A model generated the notes under the pieces. The model ran no database searches. It had not been told where the DNA came from and saw only the letters and a list, made by a program, of their open reading frames with translations. From Candidatus Acidiferrales bacterium (GTDB taxonomy: Bacteria; Acidobacteriota; Terriglobia; Acidiferrales; UBA7541): a DNA stretch of 54,397 bases. Positions 17,355 to 23,722 of the stretch are shown piece by piece. How positions within the stretch are numbered: the first letter of the stretch is position 1; every line of letters starts with the position of its first letter. The position numbers were made by a program, and so were the translations under genes. Location of the stretch: the NCBI GenBank assembly GCA_031296075.1, contig JARLGK010000232.1, positions 1 through 54,397 on the forward strand, given 5' to 3'.

Positions 17355-17737
17355 CCGCCGGTCAGAAATTTGTGCTGGGCGCTCGTGAGCGGCACGACGG
17401 AGAGCCTCCCAATTCGAACCAACGGTGAATCAACGAAGAGTTTGTTTGCTTTGATTTCCGCGAGCGTGACCGTCTTCGCAAGCAGCTTCCCCGCCTTGAT
17501 TTTAACGCGAGGATTTTTGGGATCCGAGGCATCCACGGATTCGACCGTGGCGGTGCCCACCGCGCTTCTGCGCTCTCCGGTCTCGTAGATAATCAACCGC
17601 GCGCCCGGCGTCATCTCCCGAAGATTTTTCACCGCACTGGGATTGGAGACGCCGTCCCAAATCGTGATGCGGTCGCGTTGAAGATCGGCAAACGAGTATT
17701 CCGAAGGTTCGGTTTTGAGCAGATATGCCTCAGACAT
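17351..17737 (-). CDS. EVE domain protein
   Basis: 128 residues beginning MSEAYLLKTEPSEYSF, followed by IWDGVSNPSAVKNLR, the signature of the EVE (PUA-like) fold of the Thy28 family. EVE domains read modified bases, chiefly modified cytosines, and stand-alone copies in bacteria are linked to RNA or DNA modification. The whole protein is one domain. It is convergent with the ABC operon and divergent from the DUF971 gene. No restriction genes are adjacent, so no defence role can be argued from context. Confidence 0.88.
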   Translation of the reverse strand: MSEAYLLKTEPSEYSFADLQRDRITIWDGVSNPSAVKNLREMTPGARLIIYETGERRSAVGTATVESVDASDPKNPRVKIKAGKLLAKTVTLAEIKANKLFVDSPLVRIGRLSVVPLTSAQHKFLTGG

Positions 17738-17824
17738 GGCATCCTCGCATTGAAAATGTGGCGCGGTGCTATTCTACATGCGACCATCGCATTCCCCAGC
17801 GAAAGTAGAGCCCGGCGAGCGATC

Positions 17825-17833
17825 TGCTAGAAT
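17825..17833 (+). promoter_or_regulatory. Extended -10 box directly upstream of the DUF971 gene
   Basis: TGCTAGAAT gives a TG-extended -10 element. It ends only nine bases before the ATG at 17843, so transcription would start about two or three bases before the start codon, giving a leaderless or nearly leaderless message. Consensus-based inference. Confidence 0.35.
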
Positions 17834-17842
17834 GATGGAGAA

Positions 17843-18229
17843 ATGCCTCTACCGATTGATGCGCGCAAGAAACCGACCGACGTAAAAGTGTACGTGACTA
17901 CGGGCGAGGGCGTCGCCGTCACCTGGTCGGACGGGCACGCCAGCCGCTACACATTCCCGTACCTGCGCGACCACTGTCCCTGCGCGACCTGCAACGACGA
18001 GCGCGAAAAGAAAGCCCATGAGCCGCCGGGCGCTGCGAATCCTCTGCCGATGTTCAAGCCGCGCGTGACGGCCAAGTCGGCAACCTCGGTTGGCAACTAC
18101 GCGATACAGATCCAGTTTTCCGACGGGCACGCGACCGGAATCTATAGCTTTGGTGTTCTCCGTGAGATGTGCCCCTGCGAAGCCTGTTCCACGGAGTTTC
18201 GCTCGGCCGCAAAAGAAACGACCGCGTAA
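17843..18229 (+). CDS. DUF971 (GBBH-like N-terminal domain) protein
   Basis: 128 residues. The segment VAVTWSDGHASRYTFPYLRDHCPCATC is the hallmark of the small zinc-binding domain also found at the N-terminus of gamma-butyrobetaine hydroxylases. A second half repeats the theme with FSDGHATGIY and LREMCPCEAC. In many bacteria such genes sit beside the Fe-S carrier Mrp/ApbC, but not here. No enzymatic residues of the hydroxylase are present, so it is not an oxygenase. GGAG at 17837-17840 could act as ribosome binding site. Confidence 0.85.
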   Translation: MPLPIDARKKPTDVKVYVTTGEGVAVTWSDGHASRYTFPYLRDHCPCATCNDEREKKAHEPPGAANPLPMFKPRVTAKSATSVGNYAIQIQFSDGHATGIYSFGVLREMCPCEACSTEFRSAAKETTA

Positions 18230-18281
18230 GTATTCCTCCGCGATTCAAACAGCCGATACAAGCAATACAAGAAAGCGATGA

Positions 18282-18521
18282 CAGTGGTTCATCCTGGCGA
18301 CGATGCTGCTTTCCTACGCGGCCTCCTAGCTCTACGTCGAAAGTTGCAGCATGTTTGTGCGCGGCGGTGTCTATCGTGTGATCAAGGAAGCAATGGGCGG
18401 GGCGCTCGCAAAATTCTCGGTGTCCCCGCTGATGTTCGACTACATCCTGCAGAGCGCCGCCATTTTCGAACGGCTGTGCGAACACCTGAATGAAATCAAG
18501 AGCCGCCGCCAGAATTCTTAG
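18282..18521 (+). pseudogene. Remnant of an APC-family amino-acid permease
   Basis: In frame with the ATG at 18351 the peptide reads LYVESCSMFVRGG then VYRVIKEAMGGALAKFSV and SPLMFDYIL, which I recognise as the first membrane region of an APC superfamily permease. Upstream in the same frame, WFILATMLLSYAAS matches a preceding membrane helix but is separated by a stop (TAG 18327-18329); another stop lies at 18279-18281. After YIL the frame continues only with FERLCEHLNEIKSRR and stops at 18521, like a permease C-terminus joined after a large internal deletion. Intact relatives have about 600 residues or more. No function is expected. Confidence 0.65.
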
Positions 18522-18538
18522 AATGCAATTTCAAAGAA

Positions 18539-18976
18539 CTAACTAGCGCGCACTTCGGAAGTGCAGTTCGGGCAGCGCGTGGCCTTCAGGGGAATCGCTG
18601 AAACACAGTAAGGACATTCCTTCGTCGTGGGAGCCGCGGCCGGTTCGGGCTTGTTCCAGCGGTTCACTTGGCGGACCAGCAGAAAAATCACCAGCGCCAC
18701 GATCAAGAAATCGAGAACCGTGTTCAGGAAGACGCCGTAGTTGATCGTCGCCGCGCCCGCTGCCTTGGCCTGCGCCAGCGTTGCATACGATGTCCCCGAA
18801 ATATTCAGAAAGAGACTCGAAAAATCGACTTTGCCCAGCAGAAGGCCGATCGGCGGCATGATCACGTCGCTGACGAACGACGTGATGATCCGGCCGAAGG
18901 CGGCGCCGATGATGATGCCTACTGCCATGTCGAGCACGTTGCCGCGCATCGCAAACGCTTTGAATTCTTTCAGCAT
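18539..18976 (-). CDS. mscL: Large-conductance mechanosensitive channel MscL with C-terminal zinc ribbon
   Basis: The first 110 residues are a normal Msc[25 protein letters not shown], the first pore helix, then a periplasmic loop, a second helix (about 82-102) and the amphipathic RQVNRW segment. The channel opens under membrane tension to release solutes during osmotic downshock. A C-terminal extension holds two cysteine pairs, CPYC and CPNC, around IPLKATR: a rubredoxin-like zinc ribbon seen in some MscL homologues. A GGAGG-type site (CTCC on the plus strand near 18985) precedes the ATG. The gene opposes the permease remnant. Confidence 0.95.
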   Translation of the reverse strand: MLKEFKAFAMRGNVLDMAVGIIIGAAFGRIITSFVSDVIMPPIGLLLGKVDFSSLFLNISGTSYATLAQAKAAGAATINYGVFLNTVLDFLIVALVIFLLVRQVNRWNKPEPAAAPTTKECPYCVSAIPLKATRCPNCTSEVRAS

Positions 18977-19129
18977 GATCGCCCTCCTGGAATCCTGCGA
19001 ATTAGCAGACCGCTGTCGCTGGGAGCAAACTCTCTACAACGCCCGGCTAAACTGACCTGATCCTGCCGCGCACGAGGTTAGCCAGAACCGGCTGTGCTGG
19101 CAAGGATGAAGGAGAAATCGTCAGCCAGC

Positions 19130-19489
19130 TCACGGCCGGCGCGCCAAGAGCACGCCACCAGCAAGCCCTCTAACCACCAGTACGGCCCCAGCGATTCCCA
19201 GCAAGAGCCCGGCATGCCGCAGCGGTAGGAAGCGAACCCCGAGCACCAGCAGGCCGACCAGCACTAGCGAGCCCGCGCGGATTCGAGTCTGCAGACGCTC
19301 CGCCTCGAGCCCAGGCCGCAACACGGCGCGAACACCCCAATAAATCAGCACCACGCCAAGAATCACCAGCGCCACGGGACGCCCCGGAAGCCCGATGGGC
19401 CTTGTGAGCGCGAGCAGAATCAGCAGCGCGCCGAGCAGCAGGACGATGAATTCGCTCAACAGTCGGAAAAGGGTCGCGGGGCTCGGCAT
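19130..19489 (-). CDS. Small hypothetical membrane protein, about four helices
   Basis: A 119-residue protein starting MPSPATLFRLLSEFIV, with hydrophobic stretches near residues 10-30, 35-53, 72-88 and 92-110 and positive charges between them. The open frame extends to 19540, but the added residues are proline-rich and lie in the promoter region of trxB, so the ATG at 19489 is preferred. No family is recognised. It is divergent from trxB; the 80 bases upstream of its ATG would be shared regulatory DNA. Confidence 0.55.
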   Translation of the reverse strand: MPSPATLFRLLSEFIVLLLGALLILLALTRPIGLPGRPVALVILGVVLIYWGVRAVLRPGLEAERLQTRIRAGSLVLVGLLVLGVRFLPLRHAGLLLGIAGAVLVVRGLAGGVLLARRP

Positions 19490-19565
19490 GGATGTGTCCG
19501 GATCGGGTGGAATTATCGCGCGGGTGACCGGCGCGCGCAAGGCGATGGCAGCCCGAGGGCGGGAT

Positions 19566-19574
19566 TGCTATAAT
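19566..19574 (+). promoter_or_regulatory. Extended -10 promoter element of trxB
   Basis: TGCTATAAT combines a perfect TATAAT hexamer with the TG extension. It lies 63 bases upstream of the TTG start of trxB. A weak TGGCAG at about 19546 is the only -35 candidate, in keeping with an extended -10 promoter. Confidence 0.55.
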
Positions 19575-19637
19575 AGTTTGGTTTGGGCGCTGAATCGAAT
19601 TGCCGCCTGCAGGAATCCAATCGCACGGGAGAATCAA

Positions 19638-20561
19638 TTGCACAAAGTGATCATTATCGGCAGCGGATGCGCAGGATTGACTGCGGCGATTTACGCGGCG
19701 CGCGCCGATTTGCAACCGCTCGTGCTGGATGGCTACGAGCCGGGCGGCCAGCTCGCTTTAACCACGGAAGTCGAAAACTTCCCCGGTTTTCCCGAGGGCA
19801 TTCTGGGGCCCGAGCTGATTGAAAGGACGCGCAAGCAGGCGCAGCGGTTCGGCACCGAGTTTCACGCGGGAGCCGTGGCGTCGGTGGATTTGAGCAAGCG
19901 GCCGTTCAAGATCACCGCAGGAAAAGAAACCTACGAGACCCAGACGCTGATTGTTGCCGCAGGGGCGTCGGCCCGGATGCTGGGCATCGAATCCGAGCGG
20001 AATTTGCTGGGCCACGGCGTTTCTACCTGCGCGACTTGCGACGGAGCCTTCTTCCGCAACCGGGACATTATCGTGGTCGGCGGAGGCGATACGGCCATGG
20101 AAGAAGCGACCTTCCTCACGAAATTCGCCAAGAAAGTCATGCTGGTGCACCGGCGAAGCGAATTCCGCGCGTCGAAGATTATGCTGGACCGGGCCCACGC
20201 CAACGAAAAGATCGAGTTCATGACGCCGTATGCGATCGAAGAAGTGCACGACGTGTCGAAGAAGTCGGTCGAGCTGGTCACGCTGAAGAATACCCAGACC
20301 GGCGAGCGACGCACCGTGGCCACCGAAGGCCTGTTCATTGCCATCGGCCACGATCCGAACACGAAAGTCTTCAAGGGCCACCTCAATATGGACGACAACG
20401 GCTACCTCATCACCCACGATGGCCCCAAGACCAACGTCGCGGGCGTTTTCGCAGCGGGCGATGTTCAGGACCATCACTACCGCCAGGCGATTACAGCGGC
20501 TGGGTCCGGATGCATGGCGGCAATCGAAGCGGAAAGGTTTTTGGCGGCCGAGAAAGCCTGA
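19638..20561 (+). CDS. trxB: Thioredoxin-disulfide reductase
   Basis: 307 residues, the standard low-molecular-weight TrxB. It has an FAD-binding motif (IIIGSGCAGLTAAIYAARA, with Cys where Pro is usual in GSGPAG), the redox pair C131-A-T-C134 in STCATCDGAFF, the NADPH motif VVGGGDTAMEEA and the C-terminal FAD motif GVFAAGDVQD. It passes electrons from NADPH to thioredoxin in the cytoplasm. The start is TTG at 19638: GGGAGA lies five bases upstream and the FAD strand begins three residues later. Longer frames from 19395 cross the promoter and are rejected. Confidence 0.95.
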   Translation: MHKVIIIGSGCAGLTAAIYAARADLQPLVLDGYEPGGQLALTTEVENFPGFPEGILGPELIERTRKQAQRFGTEFHAGAVASVDLSKRPFKITAGKETYETQTLIVAAGASARMLGIESERNLLGHGVSTCATCDGAFFRNRDIIVVGGGDTAMEEATFLTKFAKKVMLVHRRSEFRASKIMLDRAHANEKIEFMTPYAIEEVHDVSKKSVELVTLKNTQTGERRTVATEGLFIAIGHDPNTKVFKGHLNMDDNGYLITHDGPKTNVAGVFAAGDVQDHHYRQAITAAGSGCMAAIEAERFLAAEKA

Positions 20562-20633
20562 TTGGTCGTCGGCAAAATGCCTGAGACGCCGGTTGGAAGA
20601 GCGGAGTTTCAATCCCTGAGGCGCCGTTAACCT

Positions 20634-21277
20634 ATGCCCCGTTTCGCGCTTCATGTCCGACGACTCCGGATGGCGGCGCTGCCGCCGTCCTTGTTTCCTC
20701 CGCCTCCAGCCTGCCGGGCGCTCAGCAAACCGCCCCTCAAAAGGCATTCCTTCAACGGCTCGTCGCCGCCGCGGTCGAACGAACCTCGCATCACGTACGC
20801 TACGACAACTCGTACGTTCGGATCCCCTACCCGGGCGGAGATGTTCCGGCCGGCACCGGAGTCTGCACGGATGAAATTATTCGTTCCTACCGGGCCGTCG
20901 GAATCGACCTGCAGAAGGAAGTTCACGAGGACATCGTTGGGAACTGGGGCGCTTACCCTCACGACAGGCGGTGGCGACAGGCCCATCCTGATTCCAATAT
21001 AGATCACCGCCGGGTTCCAAATCTGGCGGTGTTTTTCAGCCGCAAGGGAGAAACGCTCCCAATTACCTACGGCTCCGACGATTACTCTCCGGGTGATCTG
21101 GTTACGTGGGACCTCGGTGGAGGGGTACCTCACATCGGAATCGTAGTCGATCGCAAGTCACCGCAGAGCGAGCGCTATTGGGTTGTCCACAACATCGGCG
21201 AGGGCCCTCAAATGGAGGACGTGCTGTTCCGCTGGAAGATTACGGGGCACTACCGGTATTTCGGGCCGGCGCGATAG
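20634..21277 (+). CDS. DUF1287 family protein; N-terminus in a different frame
   Basis: From 20759 to 21277 one frame encodes a full DUF1287 domain: LVAAAVERTSHHVRYDNSYV, YPGGDVP.GTGVCTDEIIRSYR, DLQKEVHED, DSNIDHRRVPNL, then YSPGDLVTWDLGGGVPHIGIV and VHNIGEGP. The cysteine in TGVCTDEI and histidine in PHIGIV resemble an NlpC/P60-like catalytic pair. A signal-like stretch (AAAVLVSSASSLPGAQQ) lies just upstream in this frame, but no start codon does. An ATG at 20634 opens a neighbouring frame (MPRFALHVRRLRM). A one-base shift near 20672 would join them. It is either a frameshifted gene, a sequence error or an unusual start. Confidence 0.62.
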
Positions 21278-21288
21278 AGGAAGACTTG

Positions 21289-21888
21289 TCAATTGCCGGC
21301 CGGCAACGGCGCACCCGAACGATTCTCTGAATTCCCGGTCAGCAAGATTAAGCGGATGGCCTGCACGAACACATCTTTCGATTTTTGTCCCACGAAGTAC
21401 CGCGCCAGATGGCCGTCTCGCCCGTAGAAATCCGTTTGCGGCATCGTGCCGCGCCAGTCCGGGTTCACGCCCTGATAGAAAGCATCCGCGTCGATTCCCG
21501 GCCTTTGGCGATAATTGGGGAATCCCGGGCGGGCCTTGTCGAGGAACTGGCGAACGAGACCCAGGTCGGCGTCCTCATCCAGGCTCACTCCCACCACAGC
21601 CAGTCCCTGCGGGCCGTATTCCTTGGAAAGTGCGACGATCATGGGGTATTCCTCGCGGCAGGGCTCGCACCAGGTGGCCCAGAAAGTCACCAGCAGCCCT
21701 TTGCCGTGATATTTCGCCACCAGATCTTTGTAGCCAGCGAGATCGACAAGTTGCGGATCCCCTGCAGCCGTTTCCGCGGGCGGAGAGGGCTTGGCCGCAG
21801 CGACCGGTGGCCGGGCAAAGCTCAATGCAGCTAGTGCGACGAACCCAAGCGTCGTAACCGAGAGCAGCCATCGCCATGGCATGCGCAT
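21289..21888 (-). CDS. TlpA/ResA-like exported thiol-disulfide oxidoreductase
   Basis: 199 residues. An N-terminal signal anchor (MRMPWRWLLSVTTLGFVAL) is followed by a thioredoxin fold with the active site WATWCEPC near residues 71-78 and the cis-proline segment GTMPQTDFYG. It would act outside the inner membrane, reducing or isomerising disulfides, for example in cytochrome c maturation; the partner is not shown here. The open frame extends to 22089, but the ATG at 21888 follows GGGTGGAG and starts the signal sequence. It is convergent with the DUF1287 gene. Confidence 0.85.
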   Translation of the reverse strand: MRMPWRWLLSVTTLGFVALAALSFARPPVAAAKPSPPAETAAGDPQLVDLAGYKDLVAKYHGKGLLVTFWATWCEPCREEYPMIVALSKEYGPQGLAVVGVSLDEDADLGLVRQFLDKARPGFPNYRQRPGIDADAFYQGVNPDWRGTMPQTDFYGRDGHLARYFVGQKSKDVFVQAIRLILLTGNSENRSGAPLPAGN

Positions 21889-22042
21889 GATCTCCACCCC
21901 TAACGTTATTCTAGCGGTTCCCGCGCAAGGGCGGCAACAGAGGTGGCGCATACCAGTAACGGGCACGCGTGGCGATTCTCGCGCCTGGCCCGCGCGGTGT
22001 CGATTTGTCCTGGCCGGGAGCCATGTCGCGCTTCTAAATTTC

Positions 22043-22075
22043 AGGATACAAAAACTTGTTTCATGGTTGTATCCT
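22043..22075 (+). promoter_or_regulatory. Long dyad upstream of the ferredoxin gene
   Basis: AGGATACAA (22043-22051) and TTGTATCCT (22067-22075) form a perfect 9-bp inverted repeat with a 15-base spacer. It ends 54 bases before the fdxA ATG, in the promoter region. Symmetry and spacing suit a dimeric repressor or activator; the regulator is unknown. The loop is too long and lacks a T-run, so it is not a terminator. Confidence 0.5.
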
Positions 22076-22129
22076 TGTACGCAGCGCAAGCGTCACTCTT
22101 AGACAGCGCACATTTCAGGAGAAAGCTAG

Positions 22130-22393
22130 ATGGCTTACGTAATTGCCGAACCGTGCATCGGAACCAAAGACTCCGCCTGCGTGGATGTTTGCCCGGTGGA
22201 CTGCATCCATCCGCGCAAGGACGAGGCCGAGTTTGAAGCCGCCACGCAGCTCTACATCAACCCCGACGAATGCATCGATTGCGGCGCGTGCGTTCCGGTT
22301 TGCCCGGTGACGGCGATTTTTGCGCTGGAAGATCTTCCGGAGAAGTGGACCGCCTACACGAAGATCAACGCCGATTACTACAAGAAGGCGTAG
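22130..22393 (+). CDS. fdxA: Seven-iron ferredoxin FdxA
   Basis: 87 residues. The first cluster motif is C9-x7-C17-x3-C21-P, with a further cysteine in PVDC; the second is [12 protein letters not shown]. This is the pattern of bacterial 7Fe ferredoxins, with one [3Fe-4S] and one [4Fe-4S] cluster. It is a soluble low-potential electron carrier. The start is preceded by AGGAGAAAGCTAG. It stands alone, with its own dyad-marked promoter region and its own strong terminator. Confidence 0.93.
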   Translation: MAYVIAEPCIGTKDSACVDVCPVDCIHPRKDEAEFEAATQLYINPDECIDCGACVPVCPVTAIFALEDLPEKWTAYTKINADYYKKA

Positions 22394-22461
22394 AAACATC
22401 TTCGTTCCCGCGCCAGCGCGCGCGAGACGAATTCTAGAAGAACGCGGGAGCAAGCAATGGC

Positions 22462-22497
22462 CGCGGCGGAGTCTCTCATCCGCCGCGTTTCTTTTTT
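22462..22497 (+). terminator. Intrinsic terminator after fdxA
   Basis: CGCGGCGGA (22462-22470) pairs perfectly with TCCGCCGCG (22479-22487) around an 8-base loop, followed by a T-rich run TTTCTTTTTT (22488-22497). It lies 69 bases after the fdxA stop and just before the end of the convergent DUF309 gene. Confidence 0.85.
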
Positions 22498-22505
22498 CGA
22501 CTGAT

Positions 22506-22859
22506 TCACGCGATCCGGCGGATTCTGGGCAGTTTCATCGCGCCCGCGTCCGTAGCCGCGCCTGGCTTCCCGGCCCACCGTTCTGCGTCCGCTCGAAGAG
22601 CCGCGAGCGCCAGCCCGCGGTGATCGTCCGGAAAGCGTCTCAGCTTGGCGAGTCCCGCGGCGAGCAGCGACTGCGTGCCGCGCGGATTTCCCCGGCCGTG
22701 GTGATGAAACGCCGCCGCGAGCTGAATCAGCCCTTGCAGGAATGTCTTCTCCGGCTCGGGTTCGACGAGCCATAGTTCTTCCCATGCCTCATGCGCCTCG
22801 AAGAACCTGCGCGCATTGAAAAGCGCGATTCCGCGCCGAAATTGTTTGCTTTCTTTCAT
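22506..22859 (-). CDS. DUF309 family protein
   Basis: 117 residues. The core FRRGIALFNARRFFEAHEAWEELW is the DUF309 signature (FNxxxFFEAHEVWE), followed by GLIQLAAAFHHHGRGNPRG. The family is a small all-helical fold with conserved His, Glu and Trp residues and no established function. The frame continues back to 22934, but the extra residues lack the family pattern, so the ATG at 22859 is preferred; the distance to the divergent B3/B4 gene is then 127 bases. Confidence 0.82.
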   Translation of the reverse strand: MKESKQFRRGIALFNARRFFEAHEAWEELWLVEPEPEKTFLQGLIQLAAAFHHHGRGNPRGTQSLLAAGLAKLRRFPDDHRGLALAALRADAERWAGKPGAATDAGAMKLPRIRRIA

Positions 22860-22986
22860 CGCACGCTCAGCCGATTCCCGATAGAATTTCCCGGCAGTCG
22901 ATCCGCGATCATAGCAGCCCGTGCACGACCGCACGACGATTCAAATCGTTTACCAACATTTGATCTATCTTGATCTGTGGCTCACC

Positions 22987-23637
22987 ATGGAAATCGAGAT
23001 CCAATTGCCGGATATGAAGCTGGGCGCTGTCGAAGCAGATGCTCTGCGGGTCGCGCCCGCCGATGAAACCCTCGCGCGCCTCATGGACGAAATCTGCGAT
23101 CGAAAACGCCGCGAGTTCACGGTCGAAAGCCTCGCCGAAGCCGAGCCGACGCGTGCGGTCCGCGCCATGTTTCGCGCCTGGGACATCGATCCGTCGAAAT
23201 ACCGGCCGTCGTCCGAGGCGCTTCTGCGCCGCGTCGTACAGGGCAAAGGCCTCTATCGCGTCTCAAACGTGGTTGACATCGGCAACGTCGGCTCGATCGA
23301 GACGGGCTGGCCGTTTGGATGTCACGACCGGGCGCGGATTCGCCCGCCAATCCTGCTCCGCCATGGATCAACCGGCGAGCGCTACGAGGGCATCGGCAAG
23401 CGCACCTGGCACCTCGAAGGAAGGCCCGTCCTAGCCGACGCCGAGGGCCCCTTCGGGAGCCCCATCAGTGATTCGACGCGCAGCATGATCACCGAGCCCA
23501 CGCGCGATGTCCTCATCGTCATTTACGCGCCTTCCGGCGCGCCGGATGCGTCCATAGAGTTGGCCATGAAGCGGCTCAGCGAGCGGCTCGCGCAGTTTGG
23601 CGGCGCCGGCGCGACGCGCGCCGCCATTCATGCATAG
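22987..23637 (+). CDS. Free-standing B3/B4 (tRNA-editing-like) domain protein
   Basis: 216 residues. The segment NVVDIGNVGSIETGWPFGCHD, followed by ILLRHGSTGERYEGIG and DSTRSMITEPTRDVLIVIYAP, matches the B3/B4 domain of phenylalanyl-tRNA synthetase beta chains, the editing site for mischarged Tyr-tRNA. Stand-alone copies are known, but their substrate is not established. There is no synthetase core. The ATG at 22987 (MEIEIQLPDMKLG) is preferred over 22921, whose added residues are hydrophobic and lie upstream of the domain. Confidence 0.8.
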   Translation: MEIEIQLPDMKLGAVEADALRVAPADETLARLMDEICDRKRREFTVESLAEAEPTRAVRAMFRAWDIDPSKYRPSSEALLRRVVQGKGLYRVSNVVDIGNVGSIETGWPFGCHDRARIRPPILLRHGSTGERYEGIGKRTWHLEGRPVLADAEGPFGSPISDSTRSMITEPTRDVLIVIYAPSGAPDASIELAMKRLSERLAQFGGAGATRAAIHA

Positions 23638-23722
23638 CCTTTTATTGGCCGATGAATCCAAAGTCTGAGTAATCGATTCACCAGAATCAGGTTATCCTGT
23701 AAGGCGTTCCCGAGGCCCGCCG

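Noticed and set aside
17351-17737. Defence role for the EVE-domain gene
   Set aside because: No restriction, methylase or nuclease partner is adjacent; stand-alone EVE proteins are widespread housekeeping-type genes.
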